Part shown: in pieces, positions 42,601 through 54,744 of the stretch
Layout of the letters: every line of letters starts with the position of its first letter
How positions within the stretch are numbered: the first letter of the stretch is position 1
Made by a program: the position numbers and the translations under genes
The notes under the pieces: model-generated
Told to the model about the DNA's origin: nothing
What the model saw: only the letters and a program-made list of their open reading frames with translations
Databases searched by the model: none
NCBI GenBank assembly: GCA_002964805.2
Contig: PUDQ02000066.1
Span: 558,001 to 622,000 of the forward strand
Source of the DNA: Trametes villosa
Taxonomy: Eukaryota; Basidiomycota; Agaricomycetes; Polyporales; Polyporaceae
DNA: 64,000 nt
Reading direction: 5' to 3'

Positions 42601-43190
42601 CCGACGATCCCGTTCCAGCAGAACGTCGAGCTCACGGAGCCGATCCTGTCGCGTTTCGACGTGCTGTGCGTGGTGAAGGACACGGTCGATCCGGTCCAGG
42701 ACGAGCTGCTCGCTCGCTTCGTGGTCGGCAGCCATCTGCGAAGCCACCCAAAGTTCGAGGCGGACAAGGAGGAGATGGACGTCGGTACCACCCTGGATGC
42801 CGATGTAAGTGTCTCTTCGACGCTTGTAGATATTGTTGAGTACTCACCCCTTGTTTAGATCATCCCGCAAGACCTGCTGCGGAAGTACATCATGTACGCG
42901 AAGGACAAGGTGCGCCCGAAGCTGTACGACCTCGACGAGGACAAGATCTCGCGCCTGTTTGCGGACCTGCGCCGCGAGTCGCTCGCAACCGGGTCCTTCC
43001 CCATCACCGTGCGCCACCTCGAGAGCGTGATCCGGATGTCCGAGGCGAGCGCGAAGATGGCGCTGCGCGAGTACGTGCGCGCGGACGACATCGACCTCGC
43101 GATCTCCGTCACGATCGGGAGCTTCGTGAACGCGCAGAAGATGTCGATCAAGAAGACGCTGGAGCGAGTAAGTTTCTGGCTTCGCGTTCG
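39660..43190 (+). repeat. Segmental duplication, copy 2 (MCM2 promoter plus exons 1-8)
   Basis: Direct-orientation partner of about 12990-16645. The promoter stretch around CCTTGAACCTCGGCGTCTAT, the ACGCGT box, and exon lengths 6, 233, 310, 172, 428, 135, 882 and 309 are shared. Beyond intron 8 only this copy continues with MCM2 sequence. Confidence 0.9.
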
Positions 43191-43569
43191 TGAGCGCTGC
43201 GGGATGCGGATGGCTGATTGTGGGTGCGCGTGTGATAGGGCTTCCGCAAGTACCTCACGCAGGCGCGCGACCACGAGGAGCTGCTTGCGTTCCTCCTGGG
43301 CCAGATCGTCAAGGAGAAGGCGCGCTTCTACCAGCTGCAGAGGCACTCGCAACCCGAGTCTGTCACCGTCAAGACCACGGAGCTCGACGAGCGGGTATGT
43401 TTTCTGTCTGACTATATGCGTGTGTTTGTTCTGACCGCTCCCTCAGGCCAAGGAGCACGACATTTACGATACCAACCCGTTCCTGCGCTCGAAGCTCTTC
43501 GCAGCAAACGGATACAAGCTCAAGGATGGGGTTATCGAGAAGACGTTCAAGCGCGGCGACGACGAGTGA
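39894..43569 (+). CDS. mcm2: MCM2, DNA replication licensing factor (complete copy)
   Basis: Subunit of the nuclear MCM2-7 helicase that unwinds origins and forks. Exons: 39894-39899, 39952-40184, 40461-40770, 40824-40995, 41048-41475, 41531-41665, 41923-42804, 42859-43167, 43239-43394, 43447-43569, giving 917 residues, close to the family norm. The first exon is ATGGCG only; the next begins ACTCCTCGTGGC. The N-terminus is acidic and Ser/Pro-rich. The zinc finger CRKC...CPNC is at about 345-370, Walker [10 protein letters not shown] at about 539, Walker B LIDEFDKM at about 600, SRFD at about 670, and the C-terminal winged-helix region in exons 9-10 ends TFKRGDDE. Intron 6 (257 nt) keeps a remnant of the inverted-repeat element seen in copy 1. 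Upstream ACGCGT (39814-39819) suggests MBF control. This is presumably the functional gene. Confidence 0.95.
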
Positions 43570-44429
43570 ACGAAATGTTTGGTGCGGAAAGCTATGTATC
43601 TGTTTCTCTGTGTGTCTGGGGATCTGTGTGAAGTACTATGCCTGCCCTGTTGTCTTAGTCCGTGTACCTGCTTTCTATCGTGCTTTCTGGCGCAATACAC
43701 GTGTATTGTTAGAGCATCCGGATAGTTCGCCGTCTACCACCGTTTAGCAGCGTTCAGCACGCGCGAAGCCTCTGTATGTCGCGTCTCGGTATGTCCATCG
43801 AGATCCAGCCAACGTCCGTGCAGGCAAGTACCACCAACGCTGCCAAGCACCTTTCCTCGACGTTCGCGGCTCGAGGCTCGAGCCCAAAAGGGGCAAGTCG
43901 GCGGCTATACCGACGCATCGGGCGCTCCGAGGCGCGACATTCAGGCACGTCATGATCAACGGCGCGCGACCAGCGCCTCCGCCGCCGCAATTACCCTCGC
44001 AGTGCCTTCGTCGCTGAATGAAACCTCCGCGACAGTCGTTCAAAATTTGTGCTTCAGCTAGGAATGAAGGATGTCGTACAGCGGCTCAGAACAGTACTGA
44101 AGGGCTAAGGTAGACGTCGGGCATGGAGGCTGTCTAGTTGCGTGCTTATCCGGTAAGCGGGAGGATTGGGCGCGCCCGCCGACCGGGGACCGGTGGCATT
44201 GTCGAGGAACTTGGAAGACGATGCCAACGTCGGCATGTCCGACCCGGAACACGACATGAGCAACAAGCGAGGCCGCTAAGCCCAGGGAGAACATCTTCCC
44301 GATAAGAATCCTGGCCACAACACGAGGCGCGGCTTGTCTTCAACCACCGCGCGCAGCTCATTTTCCGCCAATCCCTCTTTCTTACGACCCACGACGACGT
44401 CGAGCGCAGCGACGACGGCGGCAACGACC
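43570..44429. other. Intergenic region between MCM2 and the ABC transporter
   Basis: Holds the MCM2 3' untranslated region and the ABC transporter promoter. No gene or repeat was recognised. Confidence 0.5.
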
Positions 44430-47400
44430 ATGACCACGATGGCCATCCCGCTCGAGGCCATCAAGCCGCTCTTCATCCTCCGCGTGCTCTCCCCGAGCAT
44501 CGTCCTCCTCGCTACCCTCTCGCTGCTCTTCGTGCGCGCGCCCGCGCCGCAGACATTGCCATCGCCCATCACCGCCGTCGTCGTTGCCACTCGTACGCAC
44601 CGCCGTGCGCTCATATATGCTTTCCTTTCTCTCGCGGGGCTCACTTACCTGCTCGACGGGCTCACGTTTGTCGTTTGGGCCGTCGTGCGCAAGACCTGGC
44701 CCGCTTTCACTGGACTCGAGATCAACGCGGTCGTTGGTCTCACCGCGTTCGCAGGACTCGCTGCGCTCGGAGGGTGGAAGGAGGTCCAGGGCGTCGATGT
44801 GTGGTCGCTGAGGCGGCTCAAACACGCCGTCTTCTTCTCGCTCGCGTTGGATATTGCCCAGGTCGTGTCCCTGACCCTTGCTATAACGCGTACGTCCCTC
44901 TCCCCGCGTCATGTTTCTTTTTCTATCTTCTCCCAATCGTGTTTCTCCCCGTGTCGTGTTTTATCCCGTCTTTTAGTTCTCCATCTCTCTCGTATTTCTC
45001 TTCCCGTGTCGCGCTTCTCTCCCCGCGTTGTGTTTTACATTCCTTCGCATGTTTGTGGCTAATTGCGGACGCGTTTCACAGGTCCCTTCTCGACGGTCTA
45101 CCTCGTCCACCTTGCCTTCCCTGCTTTCCGCGTCCTTCTCCTTTTCCCGCTTCTCGTTGCTCTGCTCTTCCCGCGCATCTCCTACGTCCCCGTGGAGACC
45201 ACAGATGAAGAAACCCCCACGGACACGAGCCTTCTCCTCCCCGCTCAGGACGCCGCGGCCCCCTCATCCGGGCTGTCGCCCTTCTCCGCGGAGGCGAGCA
45301 AGTATGGTACCTTCCGCAGCGGCCGTTCTGTCGGGCAAAGCTCCGGGCCCACTACCCGTACGCACACCCCCGCGCCGTCGACCGTGCGTGTGCCGCCGCC
45401 TAAGGCTCAGGTGAGCCCCTCGCGCGCTTCTAGAGCTAGCGCGATCGTAGAGAAGCTAACGCGCGTGTTTTGATCAATAGGAGGTGAAGGAGGACATTGC
45501 ACTCGATCCGTCATGGCGCGAGATCTTCGCGCGCATCAAGCACATTGCGCCTTATCTGTGGCCATCGAAGAGCGCGGCGCTGCAGTTCCTTGCCGTACGT
45601 TCAGCGCGTGTTGATCGTGTGACCCCGGTTACTGACCTGCGTCATACGTTCATAGTTCTTGTGTTTCCTGGTTATGCTCGTGGGACGCGTCGTGAACTTC
45701 CTTGTTCCGCTCGTGTTCGCACAACTTGTTCGCATTTTCGAGGAGGGATCCAAGGCGTCGCCGTGGCCGTACCTGGGCGCATATGTTGCTCTGCGGTTCT
45801 TGCAGGCCACGGGCGGCTTGGCTGCTCTGCGCGATGTGAGTACAGGCAGGCTTGACGCGCATATATGCAGCTCTGATGCGATTGGCGACAGACTCTTTGG
45901 ATTCCGGTCATGCAATACTCCGACAGAGGTGCGTGTTTCGCGACCCGGTGTTCCCGAAGGAGTCTAACAGCGTGTCTGCAGAGATGTCGCAGTTGTCGTT
46001 CGACCACCTCCTTCAGCTTTCCTTCTCGTTCCACGCGCGTCGCAAGACCGGCGAGGTCCTGCGCATTCTTGACCGCGGTGCTGCGATCAACCACACTTTC
46101 GAGGTACAGTCCCGAGTAGTGGCTTCAGGCGCATTTTCTGACCGCGGCCTCGCTTTCTAGACCATTGTTTTCAACATTCTGCCTACCTTCTTCGATATTG
46201 CTATCGCGCTGGTCTTCTTCGTGATCTACTTCGAGTGGACACTCGCTATTGTCATTTTCTTCGTCATGGCCGCATACGGTGAGTTTCACGCATGCTCGTC
46301 TCTTGCGCATATACTAACTCACTTTACCTCAGTCGCTGCGAGCGTCGTCCTCACCCGCTGGCGCACCAAGCTTCGGCGGCAGATGAACGACCGTGATGTG
46401 GTCATTCGTGGTATTCATACCGACTGCTTGCTCAACTACGAGACCGTGAAGTACTTCAACGGCGAACAGCACGAAGGCGAGCGTTACCGCGACGCCATCC
46501 GCCAATACCAGAACCTGGAGTACAAGGTCATGGGTACGTAGACGTTCAGCTTCCTCCAGATCACGGTCGCTAACTATTACGCCCCGTAGTGTCGCTGAAC
46601 CTGTTGAACCTCGTCCAGAACTTCATCATCGTGAGTATCCTTCTCCATGTCGGTGTCGTTACGCGCTAACGTAAAGAGTAGACTTTGGGCCTGCTCGTCG
46701 GCTCCATGATTGTCGCCATGCGCGTCGTCCGTGGCCAGTCGCAGCCGCACCAGTTCGTGTTCTTCATCACGTACCTGGCCCAGCTCTACGGCCCCTTGAA
46801 CATGCTCGGGTACCTGTACCGGACGATCAACCAGTCCCTCGTGGACACGGAGCGTCTGCTCAAGCTGCTCAGCGAGCCGACCGAGATCAACGACCGCCCG
46901 AACGCCCCGGATCTCATCGTCGAGAACGGCGAGATCGAGTTCGGTAAGTCGCGATGTCGACAGCTGTATGTCCGCAGGTACTCACTGTAGCGCCGCAGAC
47001 AACGTCAACTTCTCGTACAACGACGGGCGCACCACGGCTCTCGAGGGCGTTTCCTTCAAGGTGCCCAAGGGGTCCTCGGTCGCACTCGTTGGCGAGTCCG
47101 GCGCGGGCAAGTCGACCATCTTGCGTCTGCTGTACCGCTTCTACGACCTCAAGGAGGGCGACGGTCGCATCCTAATCGACGGCCAGGATCTCCGCGATAT
47201 CACGCAGGGTAGCCTGAGGAGGGCGATCGGTGTCGTGCCCCAAGACCCGGTCCTCTTCAACGCTAGTATCGGCTACAACATCGCGTAAGTGGATACGCAT
47301 TATCTGGCCCCTGTGCTCGGTACTTATCTATGGCGCTGTAGGTATGGCAAGTTTGGCGCCACACAGGACGAGATTGTCGCCGCCGCAAAGGCTGCCCAGA

Positions 47401-48828
47401 TCCACGACCGGATCCTGAGCTTCCCCGACGGCTACGAGACGAAGGTCGGCGAGCGGGGGATCAGGCTGAGCGGCGGCGAGAAGCAGCGCGTCGCTATCGC
47501 GCGAACGCTCCTGAAGGATCCGCCCATTCTGCTTTTGGACGAGGCCACAAGGTCCGGGCATATTTGGGTTCTGTACCGCAACCAGTACTCACATGCTCTT
47601 CTACGTCAGCGCTCTGGACACCTCGACCGAGAAGGACATCCAGAAGGCGCTGCAGAACCTCGTCCAGGGACGTTCCTCGCTTTCTATCGCGCACCGGCTT
47701 TCGGTGAGTACCTGCACGGTGTCTGATAAGAACGCTTCGCTGAATCGCCGCACGTCCAGACCATCGCGTCTGCTGACCTGTATGTGAAATTTTCGCTGCT
47801 ATTAACGCGGCGCGGCCTGGCTGACTGCGTCCGCCAGGATTCTTGTTTTGAAGGATGGGCGCATCGTCGAACAGGGTACCCATGGCGAGCTCCTTGCGCA
47901 GGGTGGCATCTTCGCCTCGATGTGGGCCGATCAGGTGTCCAGCACGGAAGAGGCCGTATCCACGCACCGGAAGTCTGCGGTCGTGACTGGATTCGATGTG
48001 GAGGGCGCGTCTGAGGTCGAGCCTGCCGTTGTGGCGGAGGACCTCGAGGCCGTCCCCCAACTCGGCACTGAGGAAATCGTCCAGGACACAGTTGAAGATG
48101 GTGAGACTGTGGCGGAGAGTGCCGCCGAGGCGATCCCCGCGGAGACTCTCGCTCCTGTGGCATTCCCGTCCACAGATGGCGCCGAGGATGCAGTAGAAGC
48201 CGCCCCCGAACCTAGTGCCGCTCCCGTACCTGACGCCGCTCCCGTTGCGTTCCCCACTTCGGACGACGCTGCGCCAGTCTCGTTCCCAACTAGCGACGCC
48301 GCCCCGCTGGCGTTCCCGACTTCTGATAGCCCGGCCCCCCTTGCCTTCCCTACCTCGGACAGCCCAGCCCCGCTCGCATTCCCCGGTTCGCCGGAGACGG
48401 CTTCCCAGCGCGAGGGTTCTGTCGCGGAGCGGGCGCAGAGCCCTGGGGTCACGTTCCAGGACACGCAGACGCCGTCCCGCACCGGGACGCCTGATCCTGA
48501 GGCGGACGGGAAGCGCAGACGCACGCTGTCGACGCAGGGCATCCAGCGCCTCGCGCGCCGGATCTCTATCACGACGCGCAGGCAGGGCTCGAGCACGTCC
48601 ATTCCCGCGATCGCGGGCACGTTCATCCCGGGCTTGAAGCGCGCGGACACGTCGAACTCGAACAAGGACGAGGGCAGCTCGTCGAAGGACACGCCGAAGG
48701 ACACGCCCACGCCTAAGGACACGCCCAAGGACAGCCCGAGCGCGAGCGTCGCGAGCGACATTGGCAAGGCGAAGTTGACGAAGAGCAAGAAGGAGAAGAA
48801 GAAGGAGAAGAGGAAGACCGTGTCTTGA
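44430..48828 (+). CDS. ABC half-transporter, HMT1/ABCB6 type, with long repetitive C-tail
   Basis: Probably a vacuolar or organelle membrane exporter; family members move glutathione/phytochelatin-metal conjugates or tetrapyrroles. Exons: 44430-44889, 45082-45410, 45481-45594, 45656-45835, 45892-45928, 45982-46103, 46161-46278, 46333-46533, 46590-46630, 46682-46943, 46999-47284, 47342-47551, 47610-47703, 47760-47779, 47838-48828, giving 1154 residues. A hydrophobic TMD0 with several helices (residues 1-200) precedes the six-helix domain, which includes the [14 protein letters not shown] loop. The nucleotide-binding domain has Walker [10 protein letters not shown] (about 653), signature LSGGEKQR (about 758), ILLLDEAT and IAHRLS (about 813). 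After about 845 there is a roughly 300-residue low-complexity tail with repeats such as [11 protein letters not shown] and a Lys-rich end, absent from typical relatives. I start at ATG 44430; an ATG 9 nt downstream is equally possible. Confidence 0.9.
44890..45081 (+). repeat. Degenerate tandem repeat inside ABC transporter intron 1
   Basis: This 192 nt intron is three times the usual length here. It contains at least four imperfect copies of a pyrimidine-rich unit like TCTCCCCGTGTCGTGTTTTA, which accounts for the extra length. Confidence 0.6.
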
Positions 48829-49452
48829 TGTAGCGCGATGAGGTTGTTTGAGTTCCTGTTTTCTCGTGCCCCCACCACATGACTGCCCCCATGTTCAATT
48901 CACCCCCACCTGTCTCCCACATTTCCCCCATCTCTGTTCTGTTCCGTTCACGATTCACGACACGACACGACCCCTTCCCCTTCGCACCGCGGCGATACTG
49001 TAGTAATGAACGCTCTCCAGCCCCATACATCATATCTCTCCGCACATCTCCATCCACTGTCTCGGTCATCTATCGCGCAATCGTTCCCCGCTGTTTCGCA
49101 TAGTAGCACGCTTGTCTGTTTCTCACTTGGCTGGAACCGGAAAATGGTACGATACCGCGACGGCGCGCGCTGTGTGCAGGACTGGATAAGCCCGCGCAAC
49201 GAACGCGGCGCGCTGCACGGACCGTCTTGTGCCCCGAGACGGGCTGTCGCACAAGGTTCGGCGGGTGTGGCAGAGATGTCGCCCGTGTGGCCAGATGTGG
49301 CGATTCAGCTCCTCCGAGGGCGCATTTCGGCGCCTTCTGGAATTCCATGCTCGGCACGGGGCCGCCGCCGATTGGCTGGGAGGGGCCTAGAGCGGTGTGA
49401 AAATGGGGGCGCAGGGATAGAGTTTCGGAGTTTGAAAGGACGGGAGGGCCCA
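48829..49452. other. Intergenic region
   Basis: Holds the ABC transporter 3' untranslated region and the promoter of the RNA-binding protein gene. No gene was seen. Confidence 0.5.
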
Positions 49453-49458
49453 TATAAG
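49453..49458 (+). promoter_or_regulatory. TATA box of the RNA-binding protein gene
   Basis: CCATATAAGCTG lies about 147 bp upstream of the ATG at 49600. Confidence 0.5.
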
Positions 49459-49599
49459 CTGCGCGAAAATGGGCGGATCAGGGCATCCTCGCTCTTGCCC
49501 CTCGCTCCTGCTTGCCCAAGTCTCCGTCCCGGTTTCGATTTCGGTTTCGTCGGTTCCCAAGAGTCCCCCGGTGTACTGTAACTTTCAGAATCCATCATC

Positions 49600-50531
49600 A
49601 TGTCTACAAAAGTATACGTTGGGTCAGTTTCGTTGATGCTCGCCCCAGGCGGCGCCCTCGCTCGCTGGACCCCCGACTGATTCCGTGTCCCCCGTGTAGC
49701 AACTTGAGCTGGAACACGACCGATGACAGCTTGCGCGCAGTCAGTCTGGTTTTTTTTGCGCGGCGGGAAACCGTCGCGCTTGCTCCGTTCCGTGTCTGAT
49801 TAGATATGCGCTCGTTCGCGTTCTCCCTATACAGGCGTTCTCCAACTATGGTCAAATCCTCGACGTACGCGATCGTTCGTTAGGGCTCCCGTGGCTGTGT
49901 TTCATGAACGCGGCCATGCGGTCCTGCTCGTCGATTGGCCCGGTGCTGATTCCGTCTCCGCGAATCTCTAGTCCATCGTGATGCGTGACCGCGACACCGG
50001 CCGCTCCCGCGGCTTCGGCTTCGTCACGTTCAGCTCGTCTGGCGAGGCCCAGAACGCCATCTCCAGCCTCAACGAGCAGGAGCTCGACGGCCGTCGCATC
50101 AAGGTCAACCTCGCCAACGCCCGCGGCAGCGGCGGCGGTGGAGGTAAGGGTTTCGTCTCACATGCGGCTACGGCAAGCGCTGAGTGCGACATGTACTACC
50201 AGGCTACGGTGGTGGAGGCTACAGCGGTGGCGGTGGCTTTGGTGGTATGTGTCGTCGCGTAAGAGGTTTGGTATCCATGTCTGACGACCTGCTCAGGCCA
50301 GGGTGGCGGCTACGGTGGCGGAGGCTACGGTGGTGGCTCCCAAGGTTCGTTCAGTGACGCCTACGGTCAAGGTTGCGATTCGTCGCAGTCTCGTCGGTTG
50401 CTTCAGGATGCTGACTGTTGTCTTCAGGCGGCTACGGCGGCGGCCAGGGTGGCTACGGCGGTGGAGGCTACGGCGGTGGCCAGGGCGGCTACCAGCAGGG
50501 TGGCTACGGCGGCGGTGCTCCCCAGTACTAG
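49600..50531 (+). CDS. Glycine-rich RNA-binding protein with one RRM
   Basis: Small RNA-binding protein, likely a chaperone or splicing/stress factor of the GRP/CIRBP kind. Exons: 49600-49622, 49700-49739, 49835-49864, 49972-50143, 50203-50244, 50297-50344, 50428-50531, giving 152 residues. The RRM covers about residues 3-80, with RNP2 VYVGNL and RNP1 RGFGFVTF. The rest is GGY/GGQ repeats ending GGAPQY. The last three introns are all phase 1 and cut inside Gly codons, so exons 5 (42 nt) and 6 (48 nt) can be skipped without a frame change. A probable 3'-UTR intron lies at 50542-50595 (GTATGT...CACAG). The two unusual donors both read GTCAGT (introns 1 and 2). Confidence 0.92.
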
Positions 50532-52190
50532 GTGCTGAGCGGTATGTCGCATCCATGTTCTACTGGCTTTTATGATGTACTGACGTTATCCACAGACATC
50601 CCCCTCGCCCTCCCCCATGTTTCCCTCCTCCGGCTTCATTCACGACGCCGTCTCTGTTTCTCTGTCATCTGATCGTATTTCTTGCTCGACCCATCCATCC
50701 ACAACACTCCTTCCCCACTGCCATTCCTTTTTGGTAGCACATGTCGTCTTCGTCCTGGTCGTCTCGTTCGATGCGTCTCGGTTCCCGTCACAATGCGGCC
50801 TGTACTATTAGGAGTCCCGTCCCCGTGTACTGCTTCCCCTCTCCGCATAGGTCTCCCGCAATGCGCCGTTGTGGGTGGGTGTGTCATTCTTACGCTCTGC
50901 GTTGTATCACAATATGATCCTGCGTCTTGATATCTCTCCCCCTGTGTGCTTGTGTCGGAGACTCGTTTCAACGTCGACGACGACGTCCAAATATCGCCCG
51001 GTACGATGCGGAGAGAACGGTTGTCGAGGGCAAGTCTAGCCCGAGAATAGTACGCTGGGGAGTGTGCTGCCTTGGGTGAGCGTGGTAGGGAAATGGCAGG
51101 TACTGTACCAGAGGCCCAGAGCCTCAAGTGATGGCGTGCGTAAATACCCTCCGACTTGCGGGTGCCCAGGTGGCCCAAGCTCACGCTTACGAAGAAGATA
51201 GAGGAATGCTGCCTCGCCTGGTTCGGAAGGCTGGGGTGGGGGAGGGATGCGGCTTCGGCTTGTGGGCTTAGGCAGGGCCGTCGGTGCGGGACACTCCATC
51301 CTCCGCCTAGAGAACGAGGAACGCTCCTGAGGGGTTTCCGCGCCAGTGCGTCGTTCCGCTTCGGCGCGCACGACATTGACGAGGAGCTCGGAGGCTAGCA
51401 ACTCTCATAGTGCGCTGAGAATGGGGCCGGCAGGTAGGAGGGAATACTTGCAGCGCACCGGCAGATCAAAGGGGCGGCAGGTTGGCTACCGCGACGCGCG
51501 CATCACTGGCAGGGCATAACAGACACGGGCAGCTCATATATATGTATGGTAGACGTTTCGTTCACATTGTTACGGTGAGTTACATGTCATGGAAGCCTAG
51601 CATAAGCATTGGCAAATGAGTCGCGCGCGTGGTCTACCCAGCCGGCCTAGGCAATGGGTGCAGTGGGGTTACCGGGATGCGTTCACGCTGTCGTAAGAGC
51701 GGTTAGACGATGCAAGGGGCAATGGCGGGAGAGCGCTCACGTCGAAGAAGCGATCATACGCCTCCGAGGGCGTCCATCGCCCCTAGGCAATGGGGACAGT
51801 GGGTGACCGAGTGTGTTGCCCGCTGTAATGAGAAATGTCTTAGCATCGCCTAGACGTAGCGCAGTGCATCGACGCGAGAAGGCTCACCTTGAAACCGCCG
51901 ACACCGGGCACTGTTCTGCTTGAGCGCCTGCTGGCGTACACCTTTACCACCACGCGTAGAGGGACTGCTAGCCGGCGGGTATAGGGTGAAGGGGACGAGT
52001 GTCCACCGGTCAGAGGCGGGGGCGTTTGGGTTGAGTGTCAAGCGGGAGGGTTGGTTTAAGAGGTTTGTCTGCCAGAGAGGTGTGTATGATGTGGGTGCGC
52101 GGTGGGGGGTCAGGTGGGCTCATGTCTGGGAGGCTCTAGCCGTAGAGGTGAGTGCGGGAGGCGGATGTTAACTCTCGGGTGCGCGGGCAG
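50532..52190. other. Region without a convincing gene
   Basis: Includes the 3' untranslated region of the RNA-binding protein gene. At 51650-51800 a short motif (GGCAATGGGTGCAGTGGG / GGCAATGGGGACAGTGGG) occurs twice about 135 bp apart. No coding domain was seen. Confidence 0.4.
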
Positions 52191-52560
52191 GGGGTTTATA
52201 TAGGTGGAGGGAGGCCACCGCTTTGGGGCACCCAGGGGCTTGTACCTCGTCTTGGCTTTGTGGGGACGCAATGACCACGGTGACATGCTGAGCATTGACC
52301 TGTCAACATGTCCGGGCTGCCTCGAAAGGAGGTCAACGTCAGCGCTTTCCGATACACGGGGCACGCGGCCTGGCTGCATATGCGTATCCTTTAGCTCATG
52401 ATAGGGCCCGCAGGGCGCATAGTACTCACAGTGCACACTCACCACCAACTCTTTCACGATGACAATCGTCGGGGGCCAGACGCATTCGCCGGACGACACT
52501 CCGCGCGACTACAGCTGGCCCATGCACAACTTCTCTGTTGCGACGGGCTATGTCTTTTGT
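52191..52560 (+). other. Possible small spliced gene or relic
   Basis: A TATA-like TTTATATAGG (about 52193-52202) is followed by a 28-codon frame from the ATG at 52308 (MSGLPRKEVNVSAFRYTGHA...) and another from the ATG at 52459 (MTIVGGQTHSPDDTPRDYSW...), which ends at a GTAAGC donor near 52560. Both peptides look like real protein by composition. No downstream exon could be fitted, so this may be a truncated gene. Confidence 0.25.
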
Positions 52561-54740
52561 AAGCGCATACAATAAAGTGCAAGGGCGGGGCCAGTTGCTT
52601 CAGACCTGTGAACGATAAGGTCAGGTAGGTGTGATAAGTCAGGAGTGGAAACTCGCCTCGCCAGTATATGAGGGGGCACGGCGTGCATCATGGCCTTGTC
52701 CCGAGTCTGCGGTATCTAGTAGCGTAGGTGCCAACGGATGTTCACACCCTCTGTACACTGTGTAACAATTCCCTTCTGCTAGCTATCATCTGATGACTAT
52801 TCGGCGTGACGGAGGGGTTTTGGGTCGGACAGGCTAGTCGGACAGGTGGCGGTGGAGACCAACACCGACTCAGCAGCTGCGCTTAGCCGCGGTGCCGTTC
52901 CTAGTAGTAAGTAGTAGACGCCGATGTCCGCTCCCTCTTCAAATCCTCATAAACGGGGTCAGTTGTATCCCCCAGCGAAACTATGCTCTACCGCGAGCGT
53001 CCTGAATAGAGCCGCGGTATCTATGCCCACCCAGACCTCATATAACACGGGGTCCCGAACTACCAGTACACGCGAGTGGATGATGTGAACACGACTCATA
53101 TTAGCGTTCTACTCAACATGGTCCCGGCATTGCGTCCGCCGCCAGCTCCCGCATCCTCGACGAACCGAGGACGACGGGGGACCAGTATCTACTGAGCTTC
53201 CCGCCGAGCCATCTGCCAAGCACCCGAAGTCTCTACTCCCTCCGACTCCTATCCGACCAGCGAAAGGGGTTCGTTGAGAAGAGAGGCCGTGGAAACTTGA
53301 CGGCTCTGGCGCCGTATTCGCACCAACAGTCCTGCGCTCGTTGTCAGCACGCTGCTGCGCGAGGGACGAAGACGAGCGGGCACTCACTGGGTGCTCCCGT
53401 GAGGGCGCTTTTGGTTCCTCATCGCTGACGGCGACTGGCCGAGTCGTCACAGCGGCAGGTTTTGAGAGGGTGTCCGCCATGGGAAGAATGGGCCCGATGG
53501 CTAGTGTGGATGGTGGTGTCTCACTGCTGCGAGCTCTTTTGACGTCCCGCGGAGTGCAGGACGAATCGTTGGGGAGGCTGCGAGTGTGGTGCCTCGTATA
53601 ACTCAGTACATGTTCAGGCTATACCTAGGGAAGTAGTCAAGTGAGCATGCGATAGCAGTACGCGAGCGTCGAAATAACTTGAACACACCTGCACTGGCTT
53701 CTTACAAGCTGCAGCTCTCCTTATCGGCGGGTCGAACACCGCCGACAAGGTATGCCGCATATAGGGAACCCCGCGACCACTTCTGCACGGGAAGAGGGCG
53801 CGGGGGGTGCGCCGGGCTTTCTCTCGGTGCGGCATGTTTGCAATCATGCCGAACCGAGGGAAAGTCTGCAAGAGGGAGGTTAGTAACTCGACGAAGACAC
53901 TCGAAGCATCGCGTACTCACGCGATGCGAGGAAACCGAAGCCTGAGAGGAGCTCAAGCTCAAGTCTTCTCCTCTGGACCGGAGAAGACATGGAGGGGCGC
54001 CGACAGCCTGTCCCTCGATACGACACTCGCAATTGTGTCGCACCGAGTTCGAGGCCGACGCTATGGGGGAACGATGGGCTCGTCCAAGCAATCTTGGCAC
54101 GCCTGGAGAAACGGTGGGGGCGCTGTTCGAGCGACGGCACTGATATGCGCGCGTGCATACGATGCCAAACGCTACGCTAGAGGGTGTCAGGTTTGGAATG
54201 CAAGAATAAGCGAAGAGAACTCACATAACGCGGGGTGAACAATAGGAATGATTCCGGACGAACTTGTGCATGTCGGAGAGGAATGCGAGAAGCGAACTTG
54301 AATGGACGACGTTCGCATGATGAACGGGTTGGCGGCGAGGGTGTGCCTCGTACTCGCAGATGCGAGCACTTCGTTGAAGAGGGACAGGCCGGAGTTGCGC
54401 GCAAAGAGCCGCACAATGAGACTGCAAAGAAGGGTGAGAAATATTAAAACAAGCCAGGCAAGAGCACATACCGATGTTGAGTGACAGAAACATCGAAAGG
54501 AAGAAGGCGGAAGCATCCCCGTCAGGGATGCCTCTCAAAAAAGCGGCCGCCAAAACCGCTTGGGTACTTATATGTCGTGGATGCCCGAGAGTCGTCGAGT
54601 GAGCGCCGGATCCGTGACTGCGCAGACGACCGGGGAGTCGGGCTTGAGTTGGCGAGAGAGTGCGTATCGACGCGTAAACACGCGCCCACTGGGTAACCGG
54701 GGGGAGCGATTGAGTCCGATTACGCCAGCGAGAGCGTGTC
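52561..54740. other. Region without a convincing gene
   Basis: The best frame is 53480-53109 on the minus strand (123 codons, MADTLSKPAAVTTRPVAVSD...), Ser/Pro-rich with no domain. It could be an N-terminal exon or chance. The rest shows short overlapping frames only. Confidence 0.3.
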
Positions 54741-54744
54741 GAGC

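Noticed and set aside
44334..44429. Longer N-terminus for the ABC transporter
   Set aside because: The frame is open upstream but contains no ATG before 44430, only a TTG at 44334.
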